This document shows, one piece after another, positions 21,596 through 33,641 of a stretch of DNA of 64,000 nt (within the stretch, counting starts at the first letter, position 1; every line of letters begins with the position of its first letter). The DNA comes from Dolomedes plantarius. Its lineage: Eukaryota; Arthropoda; Arachnida; Araneae; Dolomedidae. Below the pieces are notes generated by a model. The model was not told the DNA's origin, did not search any database, and saw nothing but the letters and a program-made list of their open reading frames with translations. The stretch is taken from contig OU015501.1 of assembly GCA_907164885.2 (NCBI GenBank), positions 20,548,631 to 20,612,630 on the forward strand, in the 5' to 3' direction. Made by a program: the position numbers and the translations under genes.

Positions 21596-22697
21596 CACTG
21601 AAGAGCTAGAAAAATTGGTACCCTTCCTAATATCGTGTAGGGCCCCACGAGCACGCAGAAGTGCTGCAACACGACGTGGCATGGATTCGACTAATGTTTG
21701 AAGGATCCTGGAGGTAATTCACACCATGAATCATGCAGGGCAGTCCACAAATTTAAAGGAGTTCTAGGGGTGGATATCTCTTATGAACAGCACGTGCAAA
21801 GTATCCCAGATAGCTCAATAATGTCATGTCTGGGGATTCGGTAATCGATGGAAAGTGTCTATAGTCAGAAGAGTGTTCCTGGAGCCACACAGAAGCAACT
21901 CCCTACTTGGGTGGAGGTTGCAATGTCATGTGGAATTGTCCACGTCCGTCGGAATGCACAATGGACATGACTGGGTGTAGATGATCGGACAGGATGCTTA
22001 TGTATCACCACCTGTCAGAGTCATCTGTAGACGTATCGGGGATCCCATATCATACCAACTGCACACGACCCATACCATCCCAGAGGCTCCATTAGATTGA
22101 ACAGTCCTTGTTGACATATACGGCCATGGAGTCATGAGGTTGTCTCCAATTCGTACACGTCCATCCGCCGATACAATTGGAAATGAGACCCGTCAGACCA
22201 GGCAAATTGTTTCCAGTCATTAACAGTACAATGGAGTGTTGGTGGGCCCAGGCGAGGCGTTAAGCTTTGTGCCGTGCAGTCAACAACGGTACACGAATGG
22301 GCTTGCGGCTCCGAAAGCTCATATCAGTAAACGGTTCATTGAACAGTTCACGCACTGACACATGTTGATGACACAGCACTGAGACACCGCGTCTCAGGTT
22401 TGATGTTTTTACCGGATACCTGATATAACGGTAAACTCGTGAAATGATCGTGCGCGAAACTCGAAACTGCACCTCTACTTCGGAGATGGCATGTTTCATC
22501 TCTTGTTCGGCGACTATAATGCCGCGTTAAAGTCACATAAATGTGACACTACCATGTAGCTGCAGTGGAAACTGATCTAACAGCTTCACCAGTGTCTTAT
22601 ATAGGCACTGACGATTGCATCGCGTTACGCTATTTGGTTGCATATCTCCGTTATTGCATACGCACGCCTGTACCAGTTTTTTTTTGACTCTTCAGTG
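21596..22697 (-). mobile_element. Tc1-like element (CACTGAAGAG family, copy 1)
   Basis: Ends CACTGAAGAGCTAGAAAAAT (left, after TA at 21594-21595) and, inverted on the right, CACTGAAGAGTCAAAAAAAA followed by CTGGTACAGGCGTGCG. About 1.1 kb, with transposase on the minus strand. Related to the element at 61980-63160 and the 65-bp stub at 32494-32558. Confidence 0.87.
21640..22510 (-). pseudogene. Tc1-like transposase relic (CACTGAAGAG family)
   Basis: Minus strand from about 22510: ISEVEVQFRVSRTIISRVYR is a helix-turn-helix segment, then HVSVRELF and FRSRKPIRVPLLTARHKA, the linker before the catalytic domain. Further on, WSDE-type sequence lies in 22170-22200, and the region near 21830 codes PDMNIIE-like residues where the terminal Glu resides. 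MPRRVAALLRARG-type codons lie near 21660. Shortened and frameshifted, so inactive. Confidence 0.72.
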
Positions 22698-23621
22698 CGT
22701 ATCATCCCTGAATATTTGATGACGTTGTGCCAGTGATTTTGTAGATGTTTCCTCACGCGTTCTTGAAGCGTCTAATAAATTCGAATGAGCTATTTCAGAA
22801 CGAAAGTTTAGCATACGTTTATTACTTTAAAGAGATTCTTAGAAAGTGTTCAGAAATATTTTCAATATGACTCTTTTTGGCGACAAGTGCCAAGGTGAAT
22901 AGCAGTTCAAAACTGTAACCATGGATACTAACCCAAACGATTCTTTTTACAGCATTCATGATAAGATTTAATTCATGAGGGATTCGATGTTTACAGCAAA
23001 ATATTCATAGAAATGGAAAACAAATATATCTGAATAAAATCGTGCGTTTCATTGAAAATGCGTTAAACAAATGCAAATGGGGAAAGAGAATTGAACAATT
23101 TAATAAACACAGTTGCTATCTCTAACGTTCTCTTTTTTAAGTAATCGAAACTTGAGCTCAAGTACAAAAAGCACCCACGTAAAATATGGAATAGGTACTT
23201 ACTTCCATCACTTATAAGGGTATTAGATAGAATATATAGACTTTATTAATAAGCAATGACTTAGATTATATACATATGATTTAGAATTAATATGCAATAT
23301 ATCACATACGATAAGAATTTTAACCTTAATCGTATGTAACACATTACATGAGATCAAGGATTACATATGATTAAGAACTAATATGTAATGACTATTCCGG
23401 CAATGGAACATTGTCATTCTAATAGTTGTTCTATATCATTATAATACAAAGCCCCTGCAGGAATGACCTCACATTCTTTACCACTAGTAAGACTCGAATC
23501 ACCTATTGAGTAACTCATATAACAGTCAACATTCTGCTGTATAAAATTATCAATTTTTGCTTCTCGTAAGATACAACTCTCCAGTCTGTTCTATATATAT
23601 GCATACACATATGTGTGTGTA
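22698..23621. other. AT-rich spacer with weak local repeats
   Basis: No gene recognised. In 23262-23395 the motif CATATGATT(T/A)AGAA(T/C)TAATATG recurs, and CATACGAT...ATCGTATG forms a small inverted repeat. These may be remnants of a decayed minisatellite. Confidence 0.45.
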
Positions 23622-25529
<1,908 letters not shown>

Positions 25530-25562
25530 ATATATATATATATATATATATAATATAATATA
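25530..25562. repeat. TA microsatellite
   Basis: TA run between the SINE and the next Tc1-like element. Confidence 0.9.
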
Positions 25563-25779
25563 CAGGTGGTTATCAAAATAATAGAAACATTTAGGATTAA
25601 CAGGAAATTCTTTATTAATATGGCATAGGACCTTCTATGACATTTAATACCACATGGATTCACTAAGGAATTGAATTATGCAAGTCATGAATAATGGTTA
25701 AGGTAATATTATGTCATTCTTTATGGATAAATCGTCAAGGATCTTGTACAGATACTGTTGGTGGATATCTATTCCCGAC

Positions 25780-26530
25780 TATCTATTCTCTAAATCAGAC
25801 CACAGCAGTTCGATGATATTGAGGTTTAGGGACTGTTTAGCCTGGTCTTTATAGTCCTCAAACTATGACCTGATACGTCTATCTGTATAGGTTGGAGAAA
25901 TATCATCATGGAGAACGTCATCTCCTGCAGAAAACAATTTTTGCACCATAGGATGGATCTGCTCAGCTTTAAGTTTGACATAGTCCTTCCCAGTCAATCT
26001 TATTTTCAGGGTTACAATAGATCCCTTTTGTAAACCATGAGATGGCCACAGAAACCCTGAGAAGTTTCCCTCCATGTTTGATAGCTGGCATGAGACAAGT
26101 ATGATCATACGCTTGTGTAGGTATTCTTCAGACATACGCACGTCCTGTTGCGGGGAACAATGTGAACTGTGATTCGTCTAACCAAATGTAATATTTCGAC
26201 GTATTACTCGACCAGGAATTGTGCTCGTGGCACCACTGTAGAGGACGTTTTGTATTCACTTCTGTTACAAGTGGCTTGGAATTACTACTGTACCATAAGT
26301 TCTTTTTTTAGAAGTTTTCTCTTACTGGTAATGACTTATACTGGAGCCTGCAGATTCAGATTGCAGTAATTTTGGCTGCAGTTGTCTTTTTTGACTTCAC
26401 AATCCGATTCAACAGCAAACCAGTCTCTTTCACTTAGTTTTCCTTTTCGTCCACTATTCTGTTTCACAGAGGATGTCTTTCCGTGCACTCTGTATGCCAT
26501 CATGACTTCCAATATCATAGCTCGGTAACA
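25780..26530 (-). pseudogene. Tc1-like transposase relic (copy 2)
   Basis: Minus strand: SSVKQNSGRKGKLSERD (26518 downward, helix-turn-helix region) and, from 26141, RMSEEYLHKRMIILVSCQLSNMEG followed by LTGKDYVKLKAEQIHPMVQKLF and SAGDDVLHDD, where the second catalytic Asp is expected. One frame stays open for 92 codons here, longer than in copy 1. The first Asp and the terminal Glu block are not in frame with it. Confidence 0.68.
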
Positions 26531-26553
26531 CCCAAAACCATGGGGGATGTTGT

Positions 26554-26611
26554 AACAGGTACACCAATTACACGCGCTTCAACAATTGGTGTACCTGTTG
26601 TTGAAGCGCGT
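26554..26611. repeat. interleaved inverted repeats (A-B-A'-B')
   Basis: Perfect 16-bp arms at 26554-26569 and 26584-26599, and perfect 12-bp arms at 26572-26583 and 26600-26611. The two pairs are interleaved rather than nested. The homologous site in copy 1 (near 16440-16475) lacks the duplicate, so it arose after the copies diverged. Confidence 0.9.
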
Positions 26612-26837
26612 AGGCCCTCTCTGCACGGCCTACAAGGTTTGACATCTTACGCTATCCCCCAAAGAGCCTGATGCCCATAGTTTCGTTACTGCTACCTTAG
26701 AGTAGAATAATGTATACACTATATTCTATAAAAAATACTGGTCCCTAGAATTTTTTTTTAATGGAATACGAAGCACTTTCATAAACACTACTAATATTGA
26801 TATGTGCGTCCATTATTTTGATATCCACCTGTGTATG

Positions 26838-26894
<57 letters not shown>

Positions 26895-26904
26895 ATATAT
26901 AACA
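26838..26904. repeat. TA microsatellite
   Basis: Interrupted TA array just right of the Tc1-like element. Confidence 0.95.
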
Positions 26905-27508
26905 TGTGGGTGGGCTTCTACAAGTTTACCGGCTCTTTTATTGACAGTACAAGAAAATTAAGCACACCTGAGTCTACTATTAGCAATATAGCCGATTATT
27001 TAAACTTCGCTGTCTTATATTTTAAGCCTATTAAAATTTATAATAATGGATATTAGTCTTATAGAAATTTACTTGAGTTTTGAAATCTTTAAACAATAAA
27101 ACAGAGAAGGTGTAAAATAAAGTAAATCATAATTTATAATCTAACGAAACGTTAATTTATTGTATTAAATTCATTTTGTACAACTGTGAACGCGCTTAAA
27201 ACAAAATCACTGAAATTTATAAAATTACTATTGTTACTCATCAAACTTGAGCAATGAAATTTTTTTCTATATAAATTTCTTAAAAATATATGACGGGAAA
27301 AATATTTTCAAATAAAATACGTAAAGGAAGTGGACAACAGTCACGGCCAAGCAGTTTCGAAATTTTTATCCGGTGACACCTGAGCTGTTTGTGATTAGAA
27401 CGGCACGTCCAATGCTAGCTGTAAATTAAAATGCATATGAAGTGTCTTGAGCGGGTGTACGATAACATCCGAAAATATTTTTTAGATGTTCGTCTGTAGA
27501 TTGCTTGA
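26905..27508. other. AT-rich spacer
   Basis: No gene or element recognised. Confidence 0.5.
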
Positions 27509-27921
27509 GGCTGTTTGGTACTAACCCTATTGGATTCGCTCACCTCAATGTTAACTTATGGAGAAAATTTGTCTACTATTTACAGCTACAAAAATGCTGA
27601 TAATCAAATAGAAATGGTATTTTCAGATAACCTGATCTTTTCTGCACCTCGCAACAGGATTTATTTTATAAATTTCGTCTACCAAAGAATTTTTGAGGGT
27701 TTAAAACACACTATACCAGATTTTTTCTCCGAATAATTTAAATTTAAAAACATTATTTGCATTTAAAAAAACGAAAATTGCCCCAAGGTGTAAAATTTCT
27801 TTCTTTATTACGGAGTACAATTAAAAAAATCTTTAAATGCAAGTCGGCAATCCTTGGACAGATTTTCTCTATTGCTTCACATTGAGGTGAGCGAAACTAA
27901 TAAGGTTAGTACACAGCAGCC
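27509..27921. mobile_element. TTAA MITE family M1, copy b
   Basis: 413 bp with about 90-bp inverted termini: GGCTGTTTGGTACTAACCC at left, (reverse) GGCTGCTGTGTACTAACCT at right. Flanked by TTGA (a decayed TTAA) and TTAA (27922-27925). Inner landmarks are GATTCGCTCACCTCAATG and the TCTGTCCAAGGATTGCCG stretch. Non-coding. Confidence 0.88.
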
Positions 27922-27925
27922 TTAA

Positions 27926-28393
27926 TATATTTTTTTAAGTAGAAAAAGTACCTTCAGGTATGAAAAAGTATAGAAAGGATAAATTGATCTCGTGTTTAAA
28001 CTTGAGTCTCATCTCCAAGACATTTCGTGAACGAAAAAAAAACAACTTAAACTCTGATCTCATTCAAACGCCATCAGGTCGGAGGTATATAGGAAAAAAT
28101 GGCAATACAATGGAAAAACAATTGATTTTACAAATAGTGACTTTTTAATGTCATATATCATCACCAGAGAGTCAGAACCGGCCATAGCGGGGCTACAGCG
28201 GGTCCTCGGACTGTGTAGTTGCCCCAGAAAAAGGAGGAAAAAGGCGATAAAAGGAGAACGAAATCTTTTTATTGATTCATATTCATTTCATGGTTACAAT
28301 CTCGATTGAATTTCACGTTCTAAACACAGAATTAGCAATACGACAGACACATCACAATTGCTGATGTGGTAACAATATCATGTAGAATATGTA
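27926..28393. other. spacer with a short unrecognised open frame
   Basis: A 62-codon frame at 27960-28148 shows no family resemblance. The stretch 28170-28230 is locally GC-rich (CATAGCGGGGCTACAGCG) and unexplained. Confidence 0.4.
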
Positions 28394-28421
28394 GGGGAAA
28401 CTCTTGTACCTGGGGCCGGCT

Positions 28422-28486
28422 ATTTTCAAATGTCAATATCTTTACTTATAACTAACTTATAAGTAAAGATATTGACATTTGAAAAT
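28422..28486. repeat. perfect 30-bp hairpin
   Basis: Arms at 28422-28451 and 28457-28486 are exact complements around a 5-base loop (CTAAC). If transcribed it would form a long perfect stem. It lies just inside the left end of the pogo-like element. Confidence 0.93.
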
Positions 28487-28608
28487 ATCTATAATAATAA
28501 AAATAGTTTGTATACATTAAGTTATTTATTCTCTGTAAATAAAAATCCTTTCAAGTATAGAAAAGAAAAATTGTAAATGATATTGAAAATTTTAAAAAAA
28601 TTACAAAT

Positions 28609-28644
28609 GGCCCTAGGTACAATAACACTATTGTACCTAGGGCC
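28609..28644. repeat. perfect 16-bp hairpin of the terminal motif
   Basis: Arms GGCCCTAGGTACAATA and TATTGTACCTAGGGCC around ACAC. This is two head-to-head copies of the element's terminal-repeat motif. Confidence 0.93.
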
Positions 28645-28766
28645 AGTTACTTCCAAAACTGAAATTATTGTTACCAATAAAAAAACAATTTGTAAGTATT
28701 ATTTCTTTCATGCACAATTTCTAAAATCTTCATAAGAAAGAAATGTTAATATAGGCAATGTCTTAA

Positions 28767-29479
28767 GGGGACAGTGGACCTTCAAACCTAACTTTTTTTG
28801 TTTTGAAGGGATTTGCTTGAAATTTGAATATGTGATAAGTACCATAGATATGCAAAAGAGGCTAAATTTTAAAGATGAAATATTAATAATTTATGAATTA
28901 TTAATTATTAATTATATCAAAAATTGGCGTAATTAAAAATGTTCCATGCGCATTTCTTTTGCATATAATATGGTAATTTTCATTTACAGGATACCTTATA
29001 GAACTAACAATGAATCTTATTGCTTATTTTAAGCATTCATTAAAAATATAAAGAGAAATAATAATAATAGTGAAAACACCCATTTTATTATGCAAAATAC
29101 CTATAAATCGTCTTTTCCAGTACGAAATTTAGAAATTCCGAGCTACGAAGCATAATTTTTTTCAATAAGATTTATTTGATATACAGTTAAGTATATAAAA
29201 CTTAAATTTCAAAGCAATACGATCGTTAGAAATGGGCCCGGAGCAGTTTGAATATTCGTATGACATGAAAATTTTTATTTTGAGAAAAACACATTTAAGT
29301 TATTGCTATTAGTAACCACATAATATCTAAATTAAATACAAATGCCTATAAATAGAAAAGTAATCACAGAAATTAAAAATTCTTTTTGCAACACATTCCT
29401 ACTCGTCCGTAGTTTCACAATTCAATAAATAAAAAAATTTTTTGGACAAATTTCACAATTTTGAAAGTCCACTGTCCCC
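28767..29479. mobile_element. TTAA MITE family M2
   Basis: 713 bp between TTAA (28763-28766) and TTAA (29480-29483). Inverted ends GGGGACAGTGGACCTTCAAA and (reverse) GGGGACAGTGGACTTTCAAA. No coding content seen. Nested in the pogo-like element. Confidence 0.88.
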
Positions 29480-29499
29480 TTAAAAGAAGAAATGTTTAT

Positions 29500-29860
29500 T
29501 ATTCCACATTGTAATTCGCAAAACTGACACCAAAAGTAAGTAACAAGCACTGGCGTTCTGAGCCTCCAACATATTTTGGTTCAGGCAGTTCAAACGCAAC
29601 ATTATCTCTGTTAATAATATAGGCTGTATCATTCTGATACAAAAAACTATCTGAATCCTTACTGAGTTGTTTCAGTATTTAGATCATCTGTAACTTCAAC
29701 TACTTCTGCAATGTAAAAATGCTTTAGTTTTTTCCCCCGTCTCATTTCGTCAAGCAGAAGTCTCCCTTTCAAGTTCATCCCTAGGGCTTTCATCAGCTAT
29801 TAGAAAATCTACGTTGCTCGCAGAATCTGAAGAGTCCAAAAGCCAGTTGTTTTATCATAA
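29500..29860 (-). pseudogene. possible pogo/jerky-like transposase tail
   Basis: Minus strand gives NLKGRLLLDEMRRGKKLKHF then YIAEVVEVTDDL and, after a frame change, AYIINRDNVAFELPEPKYVG. The pattern (short strands ending in a VxELPEP motif) resembles tails seen in pogo/Tigger-like proteins, but I cannot place it firmly, and no catalytic or DNA-binding domain remains. The remainder of the element is noncoding. Confidence 0.35.
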
Positions 29861-30443
29861 CTTTCTAACGTATGTTTTTTCTCCATTGTCTTCTTAATGA
29901 TCCCACATAAATTTTCTGTTTCAAACACAGATTGCGTAACTTTTTTTTAAACAATTACGTTTTTTCAATTTTTGCGCTTGAATTTCATTTTTCTCGGGGG
30001 CATCAGTGAGAATTCTACACTTACCAGGTTTTTGTCTACCTCTTTTGTACCAGAGGCCATGGCCCTAGGTAGAAGATGTTGTTGTTTTTGGCAAAATGGC
30101 TTCCATAGCCAAAGACCTGCAGAAACGAAACTTTGTTCTTATTTCATTTTTTCCTTTAATGATTACAAAAATTATCTGCTATACATTAAAACATGAGTTT
30201 TCCCTTACTTCACAAAATAAGACTTCAAATTGATGTGGAAAAATTTAGTTTTGATCATCAAATCAAGACTTTTTTTCTATTTAACTATAGCTTCCTCTTG
30301 CTTTCATTAAAAATGGCTGTTATGATTTGAAACAGTGTTGTCACTCACTCCAATGAGTAAAATGCTGTATAAAATAATAATTATTTAAATAAAGCATGGT
30401 GGCCCTAGGTACACGATGGCCCTATGTACAAGAGTTTCCCCTA

Positions 30444-30615
30444 GTTGAATTTTTTAAAGATAAAATGAAAAATGCCCAAAGGTACAAAATTTCTTTCTCT
30501 ATTACTGACTACAATATAAAAAAATCGTTAATCCAAGTTTGCAATCCTTGGATATATTTTCTTCATAGGTTAACATTGAGGTGAGCGAATCCCATAGGGT
30601 TTGTACACATTAGCC
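30444..30615. mobile_element. TTAA MITE family M1, copy c (right part only)
   Basis: Matches the right portion of M1, from TTTCTTTCTCTATTAC through AACATTGAGGTGAGCGAATCC to the end, followed by TTAA (30616-30619). The left half is absent; the fragment starts exactly at the right TA of the pogo-like element. Confidence 0.8.
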
Positions 30616-30619
30616 TTAA

Positions 30620-31535
30620 AAAGATCTTTCGTGGTCTCAAATGAGAAGAGAATTTCATGTTTCAGGTTCTTTATCTGATAGAGTTGAAATGAGGAGGTAG
30701 AGAGAGCTTAGAAAATTGTGATAAATTGAAAAAATAAAGCAGACTCCTGAATGCAAATTTTTCTGATGGAAATAGTAAGAAATTGTGTAAGAGTCTTGTA
30801 GATATTGGTGTGAAAAGAATCCGTTACATTTTAACTGCAGATGCTGCAAAAAGGCTGACTGAAACTCAAACGAGTCGGTCTCGGACATATGGTTCTGAGC
30901 TCATTGCTATGAGTGATGCAGTGAAAAGAGGTTTTTCAACCATGATTAAAAAAAACTCTTTAGGGGATATACCGCTTGATTTACTACATTTTCATCTATT
31001 TTTACTCACTTTTTGCTGAAAGCAGGAACCTACACCCTCATCGTCCATTTTAGACAACTTAACGGTTCTTGAATTTATATTTAGGGGGGGTGTCAGCTTC
31101 TCAGCAATAACAACATTCTGATTGCCACTTCAATTAATCTCTTCTGTAATGAGTTGACGTCAGAAAAGTCAACGAAAAGAGTAAATCACTTACTCCATCA
31201 AATGTTTTTATTTGTCACATGCTGAAGAGGTGTAGCGTTTCAGGGTTGTCGACCTATGAGGCTTTATTTAGCTTTTGGAAAGAATATTACGGAAAAGGAA
31301 TGAGAGATTTAAACTTTTTTTTACATTACACATTGCAATCGAGAGCAAAATTCATTTCAGCATCTCAGCATTTTTACAAACTGCAAATAATTTTACAAAC
31401 ATTTCTGCTGAAACGTATTCAGTTACATTTTTTCGTACTATTAATCTTATTCTAAAAATAAGTTTCTCAAACCAAGTGGCTAGTTTTGAGTCCTAAAAGA
31501 CCTATCCTTAGATCATAAAGCGTATATTTTAAATG
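30620..31535. other. spacer with short unrecognised open frames
   Basis: Open frames of 60-80 codons on both strands (for example 30783-31019, 31219-31455) overlap each other and show no recognisable motif. No element boundaries seen. Confidence 0.45.
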
Positions 31536-32493
31536 AATGATTTTAATAGGTTTTCTACTGCGGCATGTAAATATATTGCATATTCTGCAGAAATTTCTAC
31601 ATAGAGAGCCTAACTTCTTCTTGGGAAATTGCTACGTGCATCACTCTTCTTCCGTATAAACTCTTTCTAAGTGATGAAAATCTGAAATCTGTTTTATTTG
31701 GATGCCACATTTTCCTGTAGTAGATTTTACATTACTATTCTTAATGAATTTGGAAAACATAAAATGTTTAATGAAGCTTTTGTTTCTATTATTGATAGGT
31801 ACTGAGTAAACACGTGTTTTTACACGCAAATGTTGAAAACAATTTAAGATAAATGAAAGTCACACTGGATAAATTTCTGATTAACTGGACATTCCTTAAC
31901 ATGAAACTACCTTTTACTATGACCTGAAGGAGTTTGTGGCAAATCCTTACATTTTATCATTTAACCGTGAATCTTAGACCCACACATAAAGAAAAACAGA
32001 TTTCAGAAAATAAAAATGCCGTACTTTATTGCAAAATATCAGTCTTTGCAGGTGATTTACGTATATATTTAAATAAAATTGCCGGTGAAACAATGTGTTA
32101 AGAATATTTACCAGTTCTTTTATGTTAACATGCAACTGATTCAATAATTTTATGGAAAAACTGACATTCAGGTTATTATTTTGTCAGAGGACCAATTGGG
32201 CGTTCCTTTGAAAAGAGGGTAAGTGACAAAATTTCGGAAAAGTATTTTTACACTGATACAAGTTTTTTTTTTCAAAGCTAATGGCGTGGTAAAGGAGGTA
32301 AGTGCCGAGCACAGAACTAAACCAAATTAGCTAGGCCACTATATCCCTTTTCCACGACATTAGCCCTGGAAAAAACTCTCGTATCAGTGAAAAAATACTC
32401 TTCGGAAATTTTGTCCCTTACCCTCTTGTCAGCGGGAGCGCCTCAATTATAAAAAATATTTAAAAATTTTTCTCATATATATTAAATTTTCTA
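31536..32493. repeat. repeat X, copy 2
   Basis: Second copy of the sequence at 19658-21595, without the M1 insertion (a plain TTAA stands at 31741-31744) but with a different small MITE at 32198-32443. It ends at the same junction with a Tc1-like terminus as copy 1. Confidence 0.82.
32198..32443. mobile_element. small palindromic MITE (M3)
   Basis: 246 bp with about 90-bp inverted arms: GGGCGTTCC...AAGAGGGTAAGTGACAAAAT and (reverse) AGGCGCTCC...AAGAGGGTAAGGGACAAAAT, continuing to CACTGATAC. Flanked by CAATT on both sides (32193-32197, 32444-32448). Copy 3 of repeat X retains the empty CAATT. Superfamily not assigned. Confidence 0.82.
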
Positions 32494-32558
32494 CACTGAA
32501 GAGCCAGAAGAATTAGTACACCTGCCCAATGTCGTGTAGTGCCCCCACGAGCATGCGC
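32494..32558 (-). mobile_element. Tc1-like terminal fragment (CACTGAAGAG family)
   Basis: The first 65 bp of the family at 21596 and 61980 (CACTGAAGAGCCAGAAGAAT...GAGCATGCGCA), then abrupt transition into a third partial copy of repeat X. The rest of the element has been deleted. Confidence 0.85.
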
Positions 32559-32712
32559 ATATATTTAAATAAAATTGCCGGTGAACAATGTATTAAGAGC
32601 ATTTACCAATTCTTTTATGCTAACATGTACTTGATTCAATAATTTTAAGAAAAACTGACATTCAGGTCTTTTCGTTATTATTATGTCAGAGATCAATTAT
32701 AAAAATATTTTT
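32559..32712. repeat. repeat X, copy 3 (partial)
   Basis: Matches the last about 150 bp of copies 1 and 2 (AAATTGCCGGTGAACAATG, AACATGTACTTGATTCAAT, GACATTCAGGTCTTTTC). It holds the unoccupied target of MITE M3. Confidence 0.82.
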
Positions 32713-33614
32713 CCTTAGTAAAAAATATATAACCTTTGCTATATCTTCCCTTATTATATACTGATAGGGATACGTAATTTTCGTATTTATGAAATAGATG
32801 CGAATAAATGCGAAATTCACCGATATGAGCAAATAATGCAAAAATTATTTTTTTACTACTTTTCGGGGAAAACTCCGCGATAAAAAGCTTTTTAAGCGAA
32901 ATTAGGTAATAATAGTAAAATTTATTAACATAATTGGTTATCTAAGACCATCCAGGGTTTATATATATATACATATATATTCACGAATAAATGCAAAATT
33001 TTATATATTGTAAATTTTTTTTACGAAATTTCGATATTTTTTATTCGAAATTTACGTACCCTGATAATGAATTTTGTAGTCATTTGTAGATGTTTCTCTT
33101 GTAAATGTATAAGTATATTTTAAATGCAGTTTGAAAATATATTATACGTATTATTGTATTATAGTGATAAAATTGAATACATATTAGATTTTTAATAACA
33201 ATCAGCATATCGATGTTATGTTGGCTGTTGTGGAAACAGTGTCGCATCGTTCGAAATCTTGTTATTTTTTTTCACTCTAGTGTGCGTTAAAAATCGGAAG
33301 TGTCCATTTGCCCTTCTATAACAGGTGACTAGGAATATCGGATACATTTTCAGATTAACATGGTCTATAATTAATGCACTGAAAACGCTGCCACATTATA
33401 AAATAATTAAGAACGGGGTCCGCTAGAGCAGTGTTTCAATTTTTTTCATCTGTTACTAGAAGTAGGAACTGATTGGGTTCCTAACTGCTAAAATATCCAA
33501 TAAAACAAGTTAGAGAATTCTATATTGAGAAAAAAGGTATGAGTAAAATGTCAGGCAATAAACTAGTTGTAATCAAATTGCTGCTAGTGTGCATTTTACT
33601 ACAGAATTCTGGAG

Positions 33615-33641
33615 TAAAATGCTATGAGTGATAGCATTTTA
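33615..33641. repeat. 11-bp perfect hairpin
   Basis: TAAAATGCTAT and ATAGCATTTTA around GAGTG; imperfect pairing extends outward (TCTGGAG with TTCCGGA). Confidence 0.75.

Larger units (their letters stand above)
25563..26831 (-). mobile_element. Tc1-like element (CAGGTGG family, copy 2)
   Basis: Starts CAGGTGGTTATCAAAATAAT after TA and ends with the inverse, CATTATTTTGATATCCACCTG. 1269 bp, co-linear with 15425-17990 but lacking the nested mariner, so it preserves the empty target near 26700. Confidence 0.88.
28394..30441 (-). mobile_element. pogo-like DNA transposon (degraded) with nested MITE
   Basis: TA flanks at 28392-28393 and 30442-30443, with inverted ends GGGGAAACTCTTGTACCTGG and (reverse) GGGGAAACTCTTGTACATAG. 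The subterminal motif TTGTACCTAGGGCC recurs in both orientations (about 28403, 28609, 28631, 30048, 30402), as expected for transposase-binding sites. About 2.05 kb including the 713-bp MITE. The pogo assignment is tentative, from TA flanks plus the weak coding remnant. Confidence 0.68.

Noticed and set aside
27960..28148. Short Lys-rich open frame as a gene
   Set aside because: Only 62 codons in AT-rich DNA without any family resemblance.
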